From NCBI GenBank assembly GCA_001898485.1, contig MKTY01000020.1, positions 620,001 to 684,000 of the forward strand: a DNA stretch of 64,000 nt. Direction: 5' to 3'. A program made the position numbers and the translations under genes. The number at the start of each line of letters is the position of its first letter. Position 1 is the first letter of the stretch. Source of the DNA: Sphingobacteriales bacterium 46-32 (GTDB taxonomy: Bacteria; Bacteroidota; Bacteroidia; Chitinophagales; Chitinophagaceae). Of this stretch, positions 1 to 9,892 are shown piece by piece. The notes below the pieces were generated by a model. That model was given only the letters and a program-made list of their open reading frames with translations. It made no database searches and had not been told where the DNA came from.

Positions 1-1907
1 GTAGAATGGAAGAAATCTTCCTTGTTGATATTCCATGCTGCAGCAAATGACGGGAAATAGCCATATCGGTTGTTGGAGCCAAATTTACTGGAGCCGTCTG
101 CACGGAAAGTTGCCGTCAGCAAATATTTGCCTCTGTAGTCGAATCCGAAGCGTGCGAAGTAAGAACGAATCTCCTGCAGCGGATTACGAAACGATGAAAA
201 ACGTTTGGTGTCATTTGATCCAAACTGCAGATAGTCGGTATAGTCCAGCTGATAGGCGCCAAAATCGCGACCGGTAAGGTTGGTACCTTTAAACTCTTTG
301 CGATAGTATTCATAACCCAGCAGGGCGTTCATATTAAGATCGCTGCTGAGACGTTTGTTGTAGCTCAGCGTTTGGGTTACCTGTTGTGTAAGCAGTTCGT
401 TATTGGCTACATTGGCCCAGCCACGCCCGTTGGGATGCGATGTGCTGATACCTACGTTTTCGAGGTTTACCCAGTTGCGCAGCGATGTTCTGCGAATACC
501 TGTACCGTAGTTGAACCCGTAGGTGAGTTTATACTCAAGATCGTCGGTGATCTTATAAGAAGGAGAAATGCTGCCGAGAATAGTGGTGGTAGTGGCGCGG
601 TCATTGTATCCTTCTACCAACTCGAGCGGGTTAACCGTTGAACCATCAAAATAGTTATTAATAGATCCATCTGGTTTGCGTAGTGCCCGGGTTGGATTAA
701 ACTGTAATGCTGTAGAAATAACGTTTCCTGTAAAACCGGCATCGGTACTGATTGCGCCTATTTTTTCTTTGGTTTGTGAAGTAACGAGGTTGAAATCGAG
801 CCCCAGGCGGCGGTTGTTGAGCAACTTCATGGAAGAGTTGAAGTTGGCGGTAAGTTTTTTGAGGCCGGTACCTTTGAGTATACCTTCCTGATCGAGATGG
901 CTGCCGGAAAGACGATAGCGGGCATTTTCGTTGCCGCCGCTTACCGCCACAGATGTGTTGGTGGTAAATGCTTCCTGAAGAATTGCATCATACGCATCTG
1001 TATTAGCACCATAGTCGCCTGCAGTAAGTCCATATTCTGCAAGCTCCTGTTTGTACATAGAAGCATCCATGATATCGATCTTCTTCATGATCTTGCTGAT
1101 ACCCACACTACTGTTCAACTCCAGGCGGGGCAAGCCCGACTGACCTTTCTTGGTGGTTACGATCACTACGCCATTGGCTCCGCGTGAACCATAGATAGCT
1201 GTAGCGGAGGCATCTTTCAATACATCAATAGAAGCGATATCGTTGGGATTAATAAAATTGAGCGGGTTGGCATCGGGAGTGGCTCCCACACCCGATGCAT
1301 TTACGCCGGGGCGGGCATTTGTTCCATCCACGATCACTCCGTCTATTACAAAGAGTGGCTGGTTGCCGATGCGCAAGGAAGTATTTCCGCGGATTTTAAA
1401 TGTTGTAGCACCGCCGGGCTGACCGCTGTTATTAATAACCTGTACACCTGCCACCTTGCCCTGAATGAGCTGGTCAGGGGCTATCTGAATGCCCTGATTG
1501 AAGTCTTTGGGCTTTACGGAAGCAACTGCACCGGTAAGATCGCTTTTACGTGCAGTACCATAACCGATCACCACAACTTCGCTCAGGCCACCTGCGGTAC
1601 TTTTCAGGGAAACATCAACAGCGCTCTTCCCAGTTATATCCACTTCCATGGTTTCAAACTCTACCGACGAAACCACGATGGTATTAATACCTGATGGTAC
1701 AGTCAGGCGGAATGAACCGTCTGAACCTGTGGAAGTACCTGTACTGGAACCTTTGGGCTGAACAGATGCACCAACTACCGGTGTGCCATCTTTTGAATCG
1801 GTAACCTTTCCGGTCACCACCCTATCCTGCGCAAATGAGGGAACAGCCATGCACAGCAGGAGGGGAAAGCAGATTACCTGAAGTAATCGTTTCATTGACA
1901 TAAGCAT
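1..1907 (-). CDS. SusC/RagA-type TonB-dependent outer-membrane receptor, 3' end cut by window edge
   Basis: The first 635 or so residues are present. Reading from the start one sees a signal peptide ending in PSFAQ, a carboxypeptidase-regulatory-like beta-sandwich (GKVTDSKDGTPVVGAS), and a plug domain opened by EVVVIGYGTARKSDLTGAV with the SusC-type segments IRGNTSL and IDVLKDASATAIYGSRGANG. The barrel is incomplete. Three in-frame ATGs (1907, 1901, 1895) compete for the start; the first is matched by the leader of the SusC gene at 6755-9754. Such receptors import oligosaccharides with a SusD lipoprotein partner, which here would lie left of the window. It is separated from the SusF-like gene by a terminator and 500 bp, so it is the first gene of another locus rather than part of the amylase locus. 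Confidence 0.95.
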   Translation of the reverse strand, partial: MLMSMKRLLQVICFPLLLCMAVPSFAQDRVVTGKVTDSKDGTPVVGASVQPKGSSTGTSTGSDGSFRLTVPSGINTIVVSSVEFETMEVDITGKSAVDVSLKSTAGGLSEVVVIGYGTARKSDLTGAVASVKPKDFNQGIQIAPDQLIQGKVAGVQVINNSGQPGGATTFKIRGNTSLRIGNQPLFVIDGVIVDGTNARPGVNASGVGATPDANPLNFINPNDIASIDVLKDASATAIYGSRGANGVVIVTTKKGQSGLPRLELNSSVGISKIMKKIDIMDASMYKQELAEYGLTAGDYGANTDAYDAILQEAFTTNTSVAVSGGNENARYRLSGSHLDQEGILKGTGLKKLTANFNSSMKLLNNRRLGLDFNLVTSQTKEKIGAISTDAGFTGNVISTALQFNPTRALRKPDGSINNYFDGSTVNPLELVEGYNDRATTTTILGSISPSYKITDDLEYKLTYGFNYGTGIRRTSLRNWVNLENVGISTSHPNGRGWANVANNELLTQQVTQTLSYNKRLSSDLNMNALLGYEYYRKEFKGTNLTGRDFGAYQLDYTDYLQFGSNDTKRFSSFRNPLQEIRSYFARFGFDYRGKYLLTATFRADGSSKFGSNNRYGYFPSFAAAWNINKEDFFHS

Positions 1908-2404
1908 TCGTTTTTTGGGTTTTGCAGATATGCGGCATTCAAATTGTGTCGTTAACACCATCTGAATTTTATTACATCTTTAACAAAATCCTTTAGTAGT
2001 TGTCTGAAACCTATACCTCCTCAGGCCATTCTCTGCAGCTTTGTGCTGCATCACTTTTTTCTGGTAAATCCGGTTGTTTTAGGGCAACTACCGCTGTCTT
2101 ATAAAGTTAGTTTTCAGATATTTATAAAAAACAGCCGTTTCACGCAAAAGGGGTGATAACGATTTCGCAAACGATTGCGGTAATATTTTCGGGGGATAAC
2201 TTTTAAAAAAAAGTTAAAGAAATGCCGGCCTGACCGCCGTTTATACCGCATTTCCGCCGTTAATGGACAAAAATGGGCCATCCGACTGCCTTTCGAAAGT
2301 GCAGGGGCAGGTTGTTTGCAGAGGAACCAACTTCACAGTGGCCTTATTGTCGTTCGAAACATCGTTGCCGCTACGCCCAGGCCATCACCAACCGGCAACT
2401 AATT
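1908..2404. other. Long intergenic region upstream of the left-end SusC gene
   Basis: About 500 bases with no convincing gene. The half near the SusC start is AT-rich and should hold its promoter, though no clear minus-strand TAnnTTTG element was found. A LacI-type palindrome lies at 2166-2179. The stretch from about 2225 to 2400 is more GC-rich and gene-like in composition, but every frame is broken by stops or gives no recognisable protein, so at most it is a decayed remnant. Confidence 0.5.
2166..2179. promoter_or_regulatory. LacI-family-like operator candidate
   Basis: CGCAAACGATTGCG is a 14-base near-perfect palindrome with a central CG, matching two positions short of full symmetry. 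LacI/CcpA-type operators have this shape (GCAAACGnTTGC). It lies about 260 bases upstream of the left-end SusC start. No LacI gene is in the window, so the regulator would be elsewhere. Confidence 0.4.
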
Positions 2405-2445
2405 AAAAAGCAGGAGCCGCTTCTTTGGGGAAGCGGCTCCTGCTT
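2405..2445 (-). terminator. Rho-independent terminator of the susCDEF-like operon
   Basis: A 15-bp perfect stem (arms 2408-2422 and 2431-2445) with an 8-base loop; on the minus strand it is followed by a run of T. It lies 20 bases after the stop of the SusF-like gene. Confidence 0.9.
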
Positions 2446-2464
2446 AACATATCGGACCGGTTTA

Positions 2465-4240
2465 TCAGTCAATCCGCATAGTTTGTGTATACTCATTGAG
2501 TGTAATAGTATAGGTGCCGGCCACCGAAGGTGTTTTGAAATCACCTCCGCCTTCCCACTTTATAGCGCGGCTTACGCCAACGCCATTATTGCCTCCGCTA
2601 TTGTCTTCGTAATCGAAGGCACCCCAGTCATTGCCAGCCAGGAATTTGATAGACTTATCTGCTTTGAGTGCTACAGTAAGGGTCCATACTCCATTGCCGG
2701 CATAAGTCATTTGAGGTGAGCTACCCGGGCTCCAGTCGGGCACACCCTGTATACCATCGCCCACAAGACGCATTTCTGTAGCAGGACTTATTTCATATTT
2801 AATATTGTCAACATTGCGGCCATCCCACATCACACGGTAACGGCCTGCCGCACTTACAGCCGGGAAGTTGGCTCCTCCATTTACTTCCATTGTGCTGCCA
2901 CTGCCACCTGAGGTTCCATAGCTGCGTGTCAGGTCAGCATCTATAGATCCGTTGTTCCAGCTATTATTATCAATCATTTTCCATTCGCCAGCGGTAGTGA
3001 GATTGGTAAGTCCCACAAAGAGATTGGTAGCGGCTGCTCCCATTGCATAGTTGGGGAAGGTATTACTGGGTTCCCAGTTTGCACCTGTACCACCGCCTAC
3101 AAAGCCCATACGCCCCGTACGAATATCATATTTCAGGGTGGTGCGGTTAATGCTTACCCGGTATACACCGGATGTTGCTACGGTAAAATTATCGGAGCTA
3201 TTCTGCACAAGATTGCCGCCTGTACCGCCATAATTGATATCCCAGCTGCGGCCCTGTGTTACTTTAAACTGTGCTCCGGCCGGCAGATAGATATAGATAA
3301 AGTAGGTGCTGTTGAGTACATCACTGCGCAGATCACGAATCAGTTCAGGCGCTGTTTCCGGAGTCCAGTCGTTGCCATAACCTGAAGCCGACTGGTAACT
3401 GCCGGGCAGGTAAAAACGTGCGATAGGGAAATAGCTTTCGACACTTACATTATAGGCTGCAGAGTAAGAAACCGCTCCCTGCGCGGTAGTGGCTTTGAGA
3501 CGATAAGCGACTGTACCTGTATTACCACCGGGAATACCTACGGTAAGCGCCGTGGTATTGATCTCGCCCTGTGTCATGGCACGGCTGAAAATATTTGTGC
3601 CCAGGTCTATTTCATGCACGGTGGCAAAGTTGCGGGTGGCAGAATCGTACTGCAGTACATAATGCACATTACCCGTGTAGCCATTGAAAGCAGCCGTCCA
3701 GGAAAACGTAAGTGCATTTTGAGATGCGGTTGCCAGTGCGCAGGTCACGGAAGACTTGTCGCTGGTCAGCACAGCGGGATCGTTGTAAGGCGTAACAGTG
3801 AGCTTAATGGTATTGGAAACGTAACGCTCATTGTTATTGGCATAGGAGCTGAATACCCGTACATCCAGCTCATAGGGTGAGCCCAGCTGAAATCCATAAT
3901 TCAGCAAAATGGCGTTGAGCTCTTTGCCTGTAAGCGATGTATGCAGATCGCCTGTAATAGTTTTAGTGGCAGCTTTTGTAAAATTGCGATTGGTGGAATC
4001 GATCTCCAGTACATATTTTACCGTATTGCTGTCTGTTGCATATTTGGGGTCTGACCAGTTGAAATTAACCACACTGCTCAGCGAATCGGCTGGTGTGGGC
4101 GCAATGCTGGTTACATTGGCTGTAAGTGTCACGGCCGTCCCGTTTTCGTAATAAGGTAAATCTTCTACCTTATTACAGGCGCTGAATGTGGTGAAAGCGG
4201 CTGCAAAAAGGAGCAGGAGTTTATTTATATTGTTGCGCAT
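2465..4240 (-). CDS. SusF/SusE-like outer-membrane glycan-binding lipoprotein
   Basis: A 591-residue lipoprotein: the signal peptide ends in the lipobox FSAC with Cys at about 21. Two consecutive SusE-type Ig-like domains follow (about 30-150 and 155-270; each has the pattern FxWSDPKYA/FSWTAAF then YVLEID/YVLQYDSA then a residue string ending in the next strand). The last 310 residues hold repeated carbohydrate-binding-like units (GRMGFVGGG, MRLVGDGIQG, KFLAGNDWGAFDYEDNSGGNNGV), resembling the starch-binding C-terminal domains of SusE and SusF. Surface SusE/SusF proteins bind alpha-glucan and help SusCD. It is the last gene of the unit, 22 bases after the SusE gene, and a terminator follows. 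Exact substrate is inferred from the neighbouring GH13 enzyme. Confidence 0.85.
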   Translation of the reverse strand: MRNNINKLLLLFAAAFTTFSACNKVEDLPYYENGTAVTLTANVTSIAPTPADSLSSVVNFNWSDPKYATDSNTVKYVLEIDSTNRNFTKAATKTITGDLHTSLTGKELNAILLNYGFQLGSPYELDVRVFSSYANNNERYVSNTIKLTVTPYNDPAVLTSDKSSVTCALATASQNALTFSWTAAFNGYTGNVHYVLQYDSATRNFATVHEIDLGTNIFSRAMTQGEINTTALTVGIPGGNTGTVAYRLKATTAQGAVSYSAAYNVSVESYFPIARFYLPGSYQSASGYGNDWTPETAPELIRDLRSDVLNSTYFIYIYLPAGAQFKVTQGRSWDINYGGTGGNLVQNSSDNFTVATSGVYRVSINRTTLKYDIRTGRMGFVGGGTGANWEPSNTFPNYAMGAAATNLFVGLTNLTTAGEWKMIDNNSWNNGSIDADLTRSYGTSGGSGSTMEVNGGANFPAVSAAGRYRVMWDGRNVDNIKYEISPATEMRLVGDGIQGVPDWSPGSSPQMTYAGNGVWTLTVALKADKSIKFLAGNDWGAFDYEDNSGGNNGVGVSRAIKWEGGGDFKTPSVAGTYTITLNEYTQTMRID

Positions 4241-4261
4241 GTTAGTTGGCTTTAAAAGTGA

Positions 4262-5095
4262 TTACAGTTTGGTGAGTGTATACTTGCCGCGCTGGAAGTC
4301 TACTACAACTTTATATTTACCGGTAGCTGCAGGAGCTTTGAGATCACCGCCTTCGGCTTTAAAATCATCACCATTTACATTATTGCTGTTGTTGGCACCA
4401 ACACCGCCATACTTATGTGACCAGTCGCCGTATACCGGCACGAACAGAAAAGAGCCATCGCCGGTAAGTTCGATGCTGGCCAATTCATACAGCGTGGCAC
4501 TCACCTGCGTAAAGCGCTGGCTAGCCAGCTCTGCATCGCCTCCACTCATCCAGCTGGCAGGAGTAGCCCCACCGGTAATAAAGAGTTTGCCGCTTGAAGG
4601 CGGTGTCACTTTGGGAGGAATGGCATAGGGAGTAACAGTATAACTCAGCTTGTTTGAATAAAGCGTACCGGCATCTGTTGAACCAATGCTGGCTTTTACG
4701 CGTACTTCCACATCGCGCTGCTGACCAGGTACCAGTAAAAGCTGATTGAGCAGATAGTCATTGAACTGTGCTATCGTAAACGCAACAGTAAGATCACGGC
4801 TTACAGCCACTGATTGTTTATTGGCACTGTTGAAATTGGCTCCTGCCAAATCGATTTCTACCACGTAATTGACATCCTGCGAGCTTACTCCGGTATTAAA
4901 CCTGTACTCAGGATTGGTCCAGGAAAGTTTTACTGCCTGGTTATCTGCATTAGCAAATGCCAGGTTGATGGTATTGCTGGAAGCGGTCAGCACAGGAGCC
5001 GTGCCGCCCTCAAATGTTACTTTATTCTCATCCTTCTTGCAGGCAGCAAATAAAAGCGCCAGTAAAAGTGAAAAGAAAATAGAATATTTTTTCAT
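4262..5095 (-). CDS. SusE-like outer-membrane glycan-binding lipoprotein
   Basis: A 277-residue lipoprotein; ATG at 5095 gives MKKYSIFFSLLLALLFAACKK with the lipobox FAAC. A longer frame opens at TTG 5119 but would sit directly on the stop of the SusD gene, so the ATG is preferred. A SusE N-terminal domain occupies about 30-155 (KLSWTNPEYRFNT, NYVVEIDLAGANF). The C-terminal 110 residues form one starch-binding-like unit (KLFITGGATPASWMSGG ... GSFLFVPVYGDWSHKYGG) that parallels the last unit of the SusF-like protein downstream. It is shorter than the SusF-like protein by about one SusE domain and one to two binding units. Third gene of the susC-susD-susE-susF series. Confidence 0.88.
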   Translation of the reverse strand: MKKYSIFFSLLLALLFAACKKDENKVTFEGGTAPVLTASSNTINLAFANADNQAVKLSWTNPEYRFNTGVSSQDVNYVVEIDLAGANFNSANKQSVAVSRDLTVAFTIAQFNDYLLNQLLLVPGQQRDVEVRVKASIGSTDAGTLYSNKLSYTVTPYAIPPKVTPPSSGKLFITGGATPASWMSGGDAELASQRFTQVSATLYELASIELTGDGSFLFVPVYGDWSHKYGGVGANNSNNVNGDDFKAEGGDLKAPAATGKYKVVVDFQRGKYTLTKL

Positions 5096-5119
5096 ATCGA
5101 ATCTTTTTTCTAGTGACAA

Positions 5120-6730
5120 TTAATAACCGTCGTTTTGTGTAAGATTAGGATTGGAAGTACGGTTGGCCGATGGGATAGGAAACAGGTTGTACTTATCTGA
5201 AACAGCCGTACCCGACGATACTCCTCCCTTCCAGGGCCAGAGATAGCTACCGGTCGTCAGGAGACCATAACGAATCAGGTCTGTACGACGATGCCCTTCC
5301 CAATACAGTTCGCGTCCGCGCTCATCCAGTACAAAACGCAGGTTGATATCTGCCTGGCTTACATTTCCGCTGTTTCCTCCGTAAGCCCTCTGTCGCAGCA
5401 GATTTATGTAGCCAGTAGCAGTACCCAGATCACCTCCTGTGCCTCCACGCAATACCGCCTCGGTATAAATAAGATACATTTCCGGTAACCTGAATATGGG
5501 AAAATCGATATCAGAAAACTCCCGATTTACATCCGAAACAGCGGCACCGTCTGAACGGATATTTTTATACTTGTTTACATGCAGGCCATTGGCAAAATTG
5601 GTCACATCGCTGATGGCAATCTGAGCCGGGCTGGTACCGAAAGCAGATGTAGTAAACAGAGCCCGTTTGTCTGTGCCACCGGTAAGATCAGTAAAAAGAT
5701 CTGCCAGGCCTTTGGTGGCTCGGTAACCAAACCAGCCACTACCTACTCCAAAATCATTATGATCATCACCAGAGGCTGCATGCACAAAAAAGGTCGTATT
5801 GCCATAAGCCTGCGTACGCTGACCATCGCAGTTAATTGCAAAAATGAATTCGTTGCTCCATTTGTCGTTATCAGCCATAAACAACTGAGCATAGTTTGAA
5901 TGCAGTGTATAGCCTGCATCTATTACCTTTTTCGCATAGGTCAGGGCATCCGTATAATGTGGAGTGCCGGTATACACTTCTGCGTTGAGATACAAACGAG
6001 CCAGCAGTGCCCAGGCGGCCGCCTGGTCTACTCTGCCATATTCAAGCGTACGTGGCTGAGCCATTTCAGTTTCAACAGCCTTCAGTTCCGTTTGAATGTA
6101 TTCAAACAATGCCGGGCGATCAATCTCTCCGGGTATGTCTGTTCCAATTTTATTTTCTTCAGTAATGAAAGTGGATTTGCCAAACAGATCCAGCATCACC
6201 CAGTAGTTGAAGGCGCGAAGAAAACGGGCCTCAGCCCTGTTTCTGCGGATGTCATCAGCATCCACGCCAGTTATATTGCGCTCTGCCAGTTTTTCATCGG
6301 TAGACTCACGCAGGTATTCATTGATCAGTGTAATATTATAAATGGGTCGGGCATAGATTCCGAGCAGAAACGGATCGGCCGGAGTCCAGCGGAGGTTATG
6401 GAAATCCTGGATGGTCTGGTCGTTCCAGGCAACCACCGCCTCATCGGTAGGAAGCTCCTGACAGTTAAAGAACATTCTGATGAATGCAACCTGAGAACCT
6501 TCATCCAGTCCACCTCTGATATCCGGATCCCCTGCGGGACCTGTATTGCCTGTAATAGACAGCGTGCTGTAAATTTTTGTAAGCACTGCTTTATACCCGG
6601 CTGGTGTGCTGTATGTTTTTTCCGGTGTAAGATCGTTTTGGGGAAACAAATCCAGCTTTTTGGCGCAACTCGAAAACAGCAGCAGACCAAACAGCCCTCC
6701 CAGTATTGTTATGTTTATATAACGTTTCAT
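5120..6730 (-). CDS. SusD/RagB-family outer-membrane nutrient-binding lipoprotein
   Basis: A 536-residue lipoprotein; start at ATG 6730 (MKRYINITILGG) rather than TTG 6739. The signal peptide ends in the lipobox FSSC. The family signatures are the tetratricopeptide helices around AEARFLRAFNYWVMLDLFG, WALLARLYLNAEVYTG, and the C-terminal SusD block with FRLPEMYLIYTEAVLR and ERGRELYWEGHRRTDLIRYG. SusD binds the incoming glycan and lids the SusC barrel encoded immediately upstream (24-base gap). The two genes form the standard SusCD pair. Confidence 0.96.
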   Translation of the reverse strand: MKRYINITILGGLFGLLLFSSCAKKLDLFPQNDLTPEKTYSTPAGYKAVLTKIYSTLSITGNTGPAGDPDIRGGLDEGSQVAFIRMFFNCQELPTDEAVVAWNDQTIQDFHNLRWTPADPFLLGIYARPIYNITLINEYLRESTDEKLAERNITGVDADDIRRNRAEARFLRAFNYWVMLDLFGKSTFITEENKIGTDIPGEIDRPALFEYIQTELKAVETEMAQPRTLEYGRVDQAAAWALLARLYLNAEVYTGTPHYTDALTYAKKVIDAGYTLHSNYAQLFMADNDKWSNEFIFAINCDGQRTQAYGNTTFFVHAASGDDHNDFGVGSGWFGYRATKGLADLFTDLTGGTDKRALFTTSAFGTSPAQIAISDVTNFANGLHVNKYKNIRSDGAAVSDVNREFSDIDFPIFRLPEMYLIYTEAVLRGGTGGDLGTATGYINLLRQRAYGGNSGNVSQADINLRFVLDERGRELYWEGHRRTDLIRYGLLTTGSYLWPWKGGVSSGTAVSDKYNLFPIPSANRTSNPNLTQNDGY

Positions 6731-6754
6731 ATCTTTCAATCGTTTTAGTTAGAA

Positions 6755-9754
6755 TTAAAAATCTACACTCAGACCAAGCGAAAACACCCGGGGACGGGGA
6801 TAGATATTATTATCTATACCGGCATCGCTTGCATTCTCCGGATCAAGCCCTCTGTACTTTGTAATCACAAACACATTCTGAACATTCGCAGATACACGAA
6901 GATTTGTACCGGCTCCCAGTACACTTCCTGCATTATAACCGATGTTGATATTGTCGAGACGGAAGAAAGAACCGTTCTCAATATAGTAATCGGAGAAGTA
7001 TCTGTTATTTACAAATTGGGTGTAACGGTAATAGTCTGAAGAAGCATTTCCAATGAAATTTACCGGGTTTTTGATAGCCCTAAGCACACCGTTATTGGAG
7101 TTGAAATTGTTGTAGATATAATTACCAAAACTACCGTGACCCGCCAAACCCAACGTCCATTTATTGGCCGTAAGCTGTGTATTTATGCCCAGCAATACAT
7201 CAGGAGCAGCCTTTTTATAAAAATACCGGTCATCAGCCTTACCATCCCGGTTAATATCTTCATAAAGGCCTTCAATCGGCTTGCCCGTCATGGCATCATA
7301 TACCTGTTTGTTGGGATAAAAAACAAAAGGAGCATAGCCTACCGCAAATTTGCTTATATAATTACCAGTTCCGCCAGCGATACCTCCCACATCAATACCC
7401 GCAAATGTTGGATCCTGTTGCTTCAGGAGTTTTGTAATTTCACTTTTGTTATATGTTATGTTGAATCCAAAATCCCAGGTCAGGCTTTTACTTTTTACAG
7501 GTGTTGTATTTAATACAAATTCAACGCCTTTATTTTCTACACTTCCCACATTGGTCAAAAGCGCTATATCAAAGTTGGAGCCAGGCGCAACCGGAACTAT
7601 GCTCAACAGATTTTTTGTCTTTTTCTGATATACGTCCACGTTACCTGAGATCCGTCCGTTATAAAAGCTAAAGTCAAGGCCCAGGTTTATTGTTTGGGTG
7701 CTCTCCCATTTTACGTTAGGGTCATATGCGGAAGGACGCAAAAACTGGTAGTACGTACTGCCAAACATATACTGAGCGGAGACTGTACTTTGAGAATAGC
7801 GGGGTAAATAGGAATAGTATGCAATGCCATCCTGCTGGCCGGTTTCACCCCAGCTGGCTCTGAACTTTAAATCAGACAGGGCACGGGAGAATTTGAAAAA
7901 TTCTTCCTTAAGTTTCCATGCAACGGCTACTGCCGGAAAATAACCCACACGATTTTGCGGTGCAAATTTTGAACTGGCATCGCGTCTGATTGAGGCTGTC
8001 AACAAATACTTGTCTGCTACCGTAAAGTTGATACGGCCCAGATAAGACTCCAGCCTGTACTGCGGCTTATCGGTCGCAAACAAAGGAGTGGTGTTTACTA
8101 TCGTATCCTTTCGTTGCGGGAATGCCGGATCAGCTATTGGACGGTAGCTAAAAGATGCATAATTGTGCACGTTTGTAAAGAAATCCTGGTAGCTATGTGC
8201 AACGAGGACATCAAACTTACTGTTTATACTCTTTAATTCTTTGGCATAAAACAATGAAACATCTACGAGATAGTTCTCTTTACTTTGTTTATAATAAGTG
8301 CGGCGGCCACCAGTTTTGTAATTGGTAGCAGAATTAGAGTCTATATTGTCATTGCCTGTCCCCCAGCCATTATCCATACCCAGGTTGGCCTGCAGATGCA
8401 GGTCTGGCAGAAAATGGAATTTATAATCAAACTGCACATTACCGATGAGGCGGCGTACGCGCGATGTATTGTCGCGGAGTTTAAGTAAGGCCACCGGATT
8501 GCGGGTAGAGAGGTCAATAGGCTTGCCATCCGGCTGCAGCCATTCATAATAGCCGCCATATTTGCCGCCATAAACCGGTTGTGTGGGATCAAATGCCACG
8601 GCAGAACCAATAGCACCGCCATCGGCAAAACGATTTTCTGTCTGGCTGGCTTTTACGTTAAAATTGATTGCCAGATGATCATCAAAAAATTTGGGGGAAA
8701 GATTCAAACCGGCGGAGTAGCGGTTAAACTTATCTGTTTTGAGAATGCCCTCCTGGCTCAGGTAACCCAGGCTGATACGATAGGGCATATTTTTTACCGA
8801 CCCACTGGCGCTGATATTATGATTGGTAGTAAATGCCAGCTGATATATCTGATCCTGCCAGTCTGTATTGGCTGTTCCCAGTAGGTTTTTATATGTGTTA
8901 TTGCCGGTAGCAATAGCATCATCGGTAATTACCTTACGAATCTCATCCGCAGTCATCACATCCACCTTTTTGGCAATCCCACTCATAGATAAAAGAGTGT
9001 TATAATTAAACCGGGGTTTGCCTTTGACTCCTTTTTTAGTGGTTACAATGATCACCCCATTGGAGGCGCGTGAACCGTAAAGAGCCGTGGCTGAGGCGTC
9101 TTTCAGCACACTCATCGACTCGATATCATCGGGGTTGATCGTATTTAGCAGGTTGGCCGAACCGGCAATACCATTACTCTCTACAGGTACCCCATCAATC
9201 ACAATCAATGGATCATTGCTGGCATTGAGTGATGCACCACCTCTGATGCGGATACGGCTGCCGCCACCGGCCGAGCCACCACCCGAAGTAATCTGCAAAC
9301 CGGCTACCTTGCCCTGCAGCAGTTGCTCCGAAGAAGGGATGTTGCCTTTTTGAAAATCTTTGGCAGATACCGAAGTAACAGCGCCAGTCAGGTCTCCGCG
9401 TTTACGTGTACCATAAGCGATCACCACTACTTCACCCAAAGCAGCATTGTTAACCTCAAGTCTGACATTAATCTGCGTTTTTCCCTCAATACTCAACTCC
9501 TGTGAGTTGTATCCAATAGAAGAAAAAATAAGTGTAGCAGCCGATGAGTTCACCGGAATACGGTAATCACCATTGGCATCGGTTTGCGTGCCAGTGGTGC
9601 TGCCTTTTACAGATACAGAAACACCAGATAGCGGTGAGCCATCCTTCGAGTCCGTAACCTTTCCGGTGATTACCCTGTCTTGTGAAATGGAAACGAGCGA
9701 TAGAAAAAGCATCGAGAATGCCATCAATGCCTTTTGCAGGTTGTTGCAGGACAT
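6755..9754 (-). CDS. SusC/RagA-type TonB-dependent outer-membrane receptor
   Basis: A complete 999-residue receptor. Start taken at ATG 9754 (MSCNNLQKALMAFSM); an in-frame TTG lies six bases earlier. Signal peptide ends near SISQ. A regulatory-like beta-sandwich follows (GKVTDSKDGSPLSGVSVSV), then the plug (EVVVIAYGTRKRGDLTGAV; IRGGASLNASNDPLIVIDG; SVLKDASATALYGSRASNG) and a 22-strand-type barrel ending in aromatic F (FSLGLSVDF). There is no STN domain, so it is not the sigma/anti-sigma-coupled kind, in contrast to the receptor at 47116-50544. It is the first gene of susCDEF. Regulation may be by the Nudix-type regulator upstream (inference). Confidence 0.96.
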   Translation of the reverse strand: MSCNNLQKALMAFSMLFLSLVSISQDRVITGKVTDSKDGSPLSGVSVSVKGSTTGTQTDANGDYRIPVNSSAATLIFSSIGYNSQELSIEGKTQINVRLEVNNAALGEVVVIAYGTRKRGDLTGAVTSVSAKDFQKGNIPSSEQLLQGKVAGLQITSGGGSAGGGSRIRIRGGASLNASNDPLIVIDGVPVESNGIAGSANLLNTINPDDIESMSVLKDASATALYGSRASNGVIIVTTKKGVKGKPRFNYNTLLSMSGIAKKVDVMTADEIRKVITDDAIATGNNTYKNLLGTANTDWQDQIYQLAFTTNHNISASGSVKNMPYRISLGYLSQEGILKTDKFNRYSAGLNLSPKFFDDHLAINFNVKASQTENRFADGGAIGSAVAFDPTQPVYGGKYGGYYEWLQPDGKPIDLSTRNPVALLKLRDNTSRVRRLIGNVQFDYKFHFLPDLHLQANLGMDNGWGTGNDNIDSNSATNYKTGGRRTYYKQSKENYLVDVSLFYAKELKSINSKFDVLVAHSYQDFFTNVHNYASFSYRPIADPAFPQRKDTIVNTTPLFATDKPQYRLESYLGRINFTVADKYLLTASIRRDASSKFAPQNRVGYFPAVAVAWKLKEEFFKFSRALSDLKFRASWGETGQQDGIAYYSYLPRYSQSTVSAQYMFGSTYYQFLRPSAYDPNVKWESTQTINLGLDFSFYNGRISGNVDVYQKKTKNLLSIVPVAPGSNFDIALLTNVGSVENKGVEFVLNTTPVKSKSLTWDFGFNITYNKSEITKLLKQQDPTFAGIDVGGIAGGTGNYISKFAVGYAPFVFYPNKQVYDAMTGKPIEGLYEDINRDGKADDRYFYKKAAPDVLLGINTQLTANKWTLGLAGHGSFGNYIYNNFNSNNGVLRAIKNPVNFIGNASSDYYRYTQFVNNRYFSDYYIENGSFFRLDNINIGYNAGSVLGAGTNLRVSANVQNVFVITKYRGLDPENASDAGIDNNIYPRPRVFSLGLSVDF

Positions 9755-9892
9755 AAGCAATCGTTAAGTGTTAAGCAATCAGAATTATTAGCAATACAAC
9801 AATGTGTATTTAGAACACAATGTTAAAGCATTTTTATTTTAGAAAAAATAAATTTTTCAAAAAAACCGCTATGGCTGGGCTTTTCAGGGCTT

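Noticed and set aside
2273-2719. Plus-strand frame running from the intergenic gap into the SusF-like gene
   Set aside because: More than half overlaps a sure gene on the other strand, it runs through the terminator hairpin, and the protein is unrecognised.
5900-6748. 282-codon plus-strand frame opposite the SusD gene
   Set aside because: Complements a sure SusD coding sequence; its protein is Cys/His/Gln-rich in the way of antisense shadows and has no recognisable domain.
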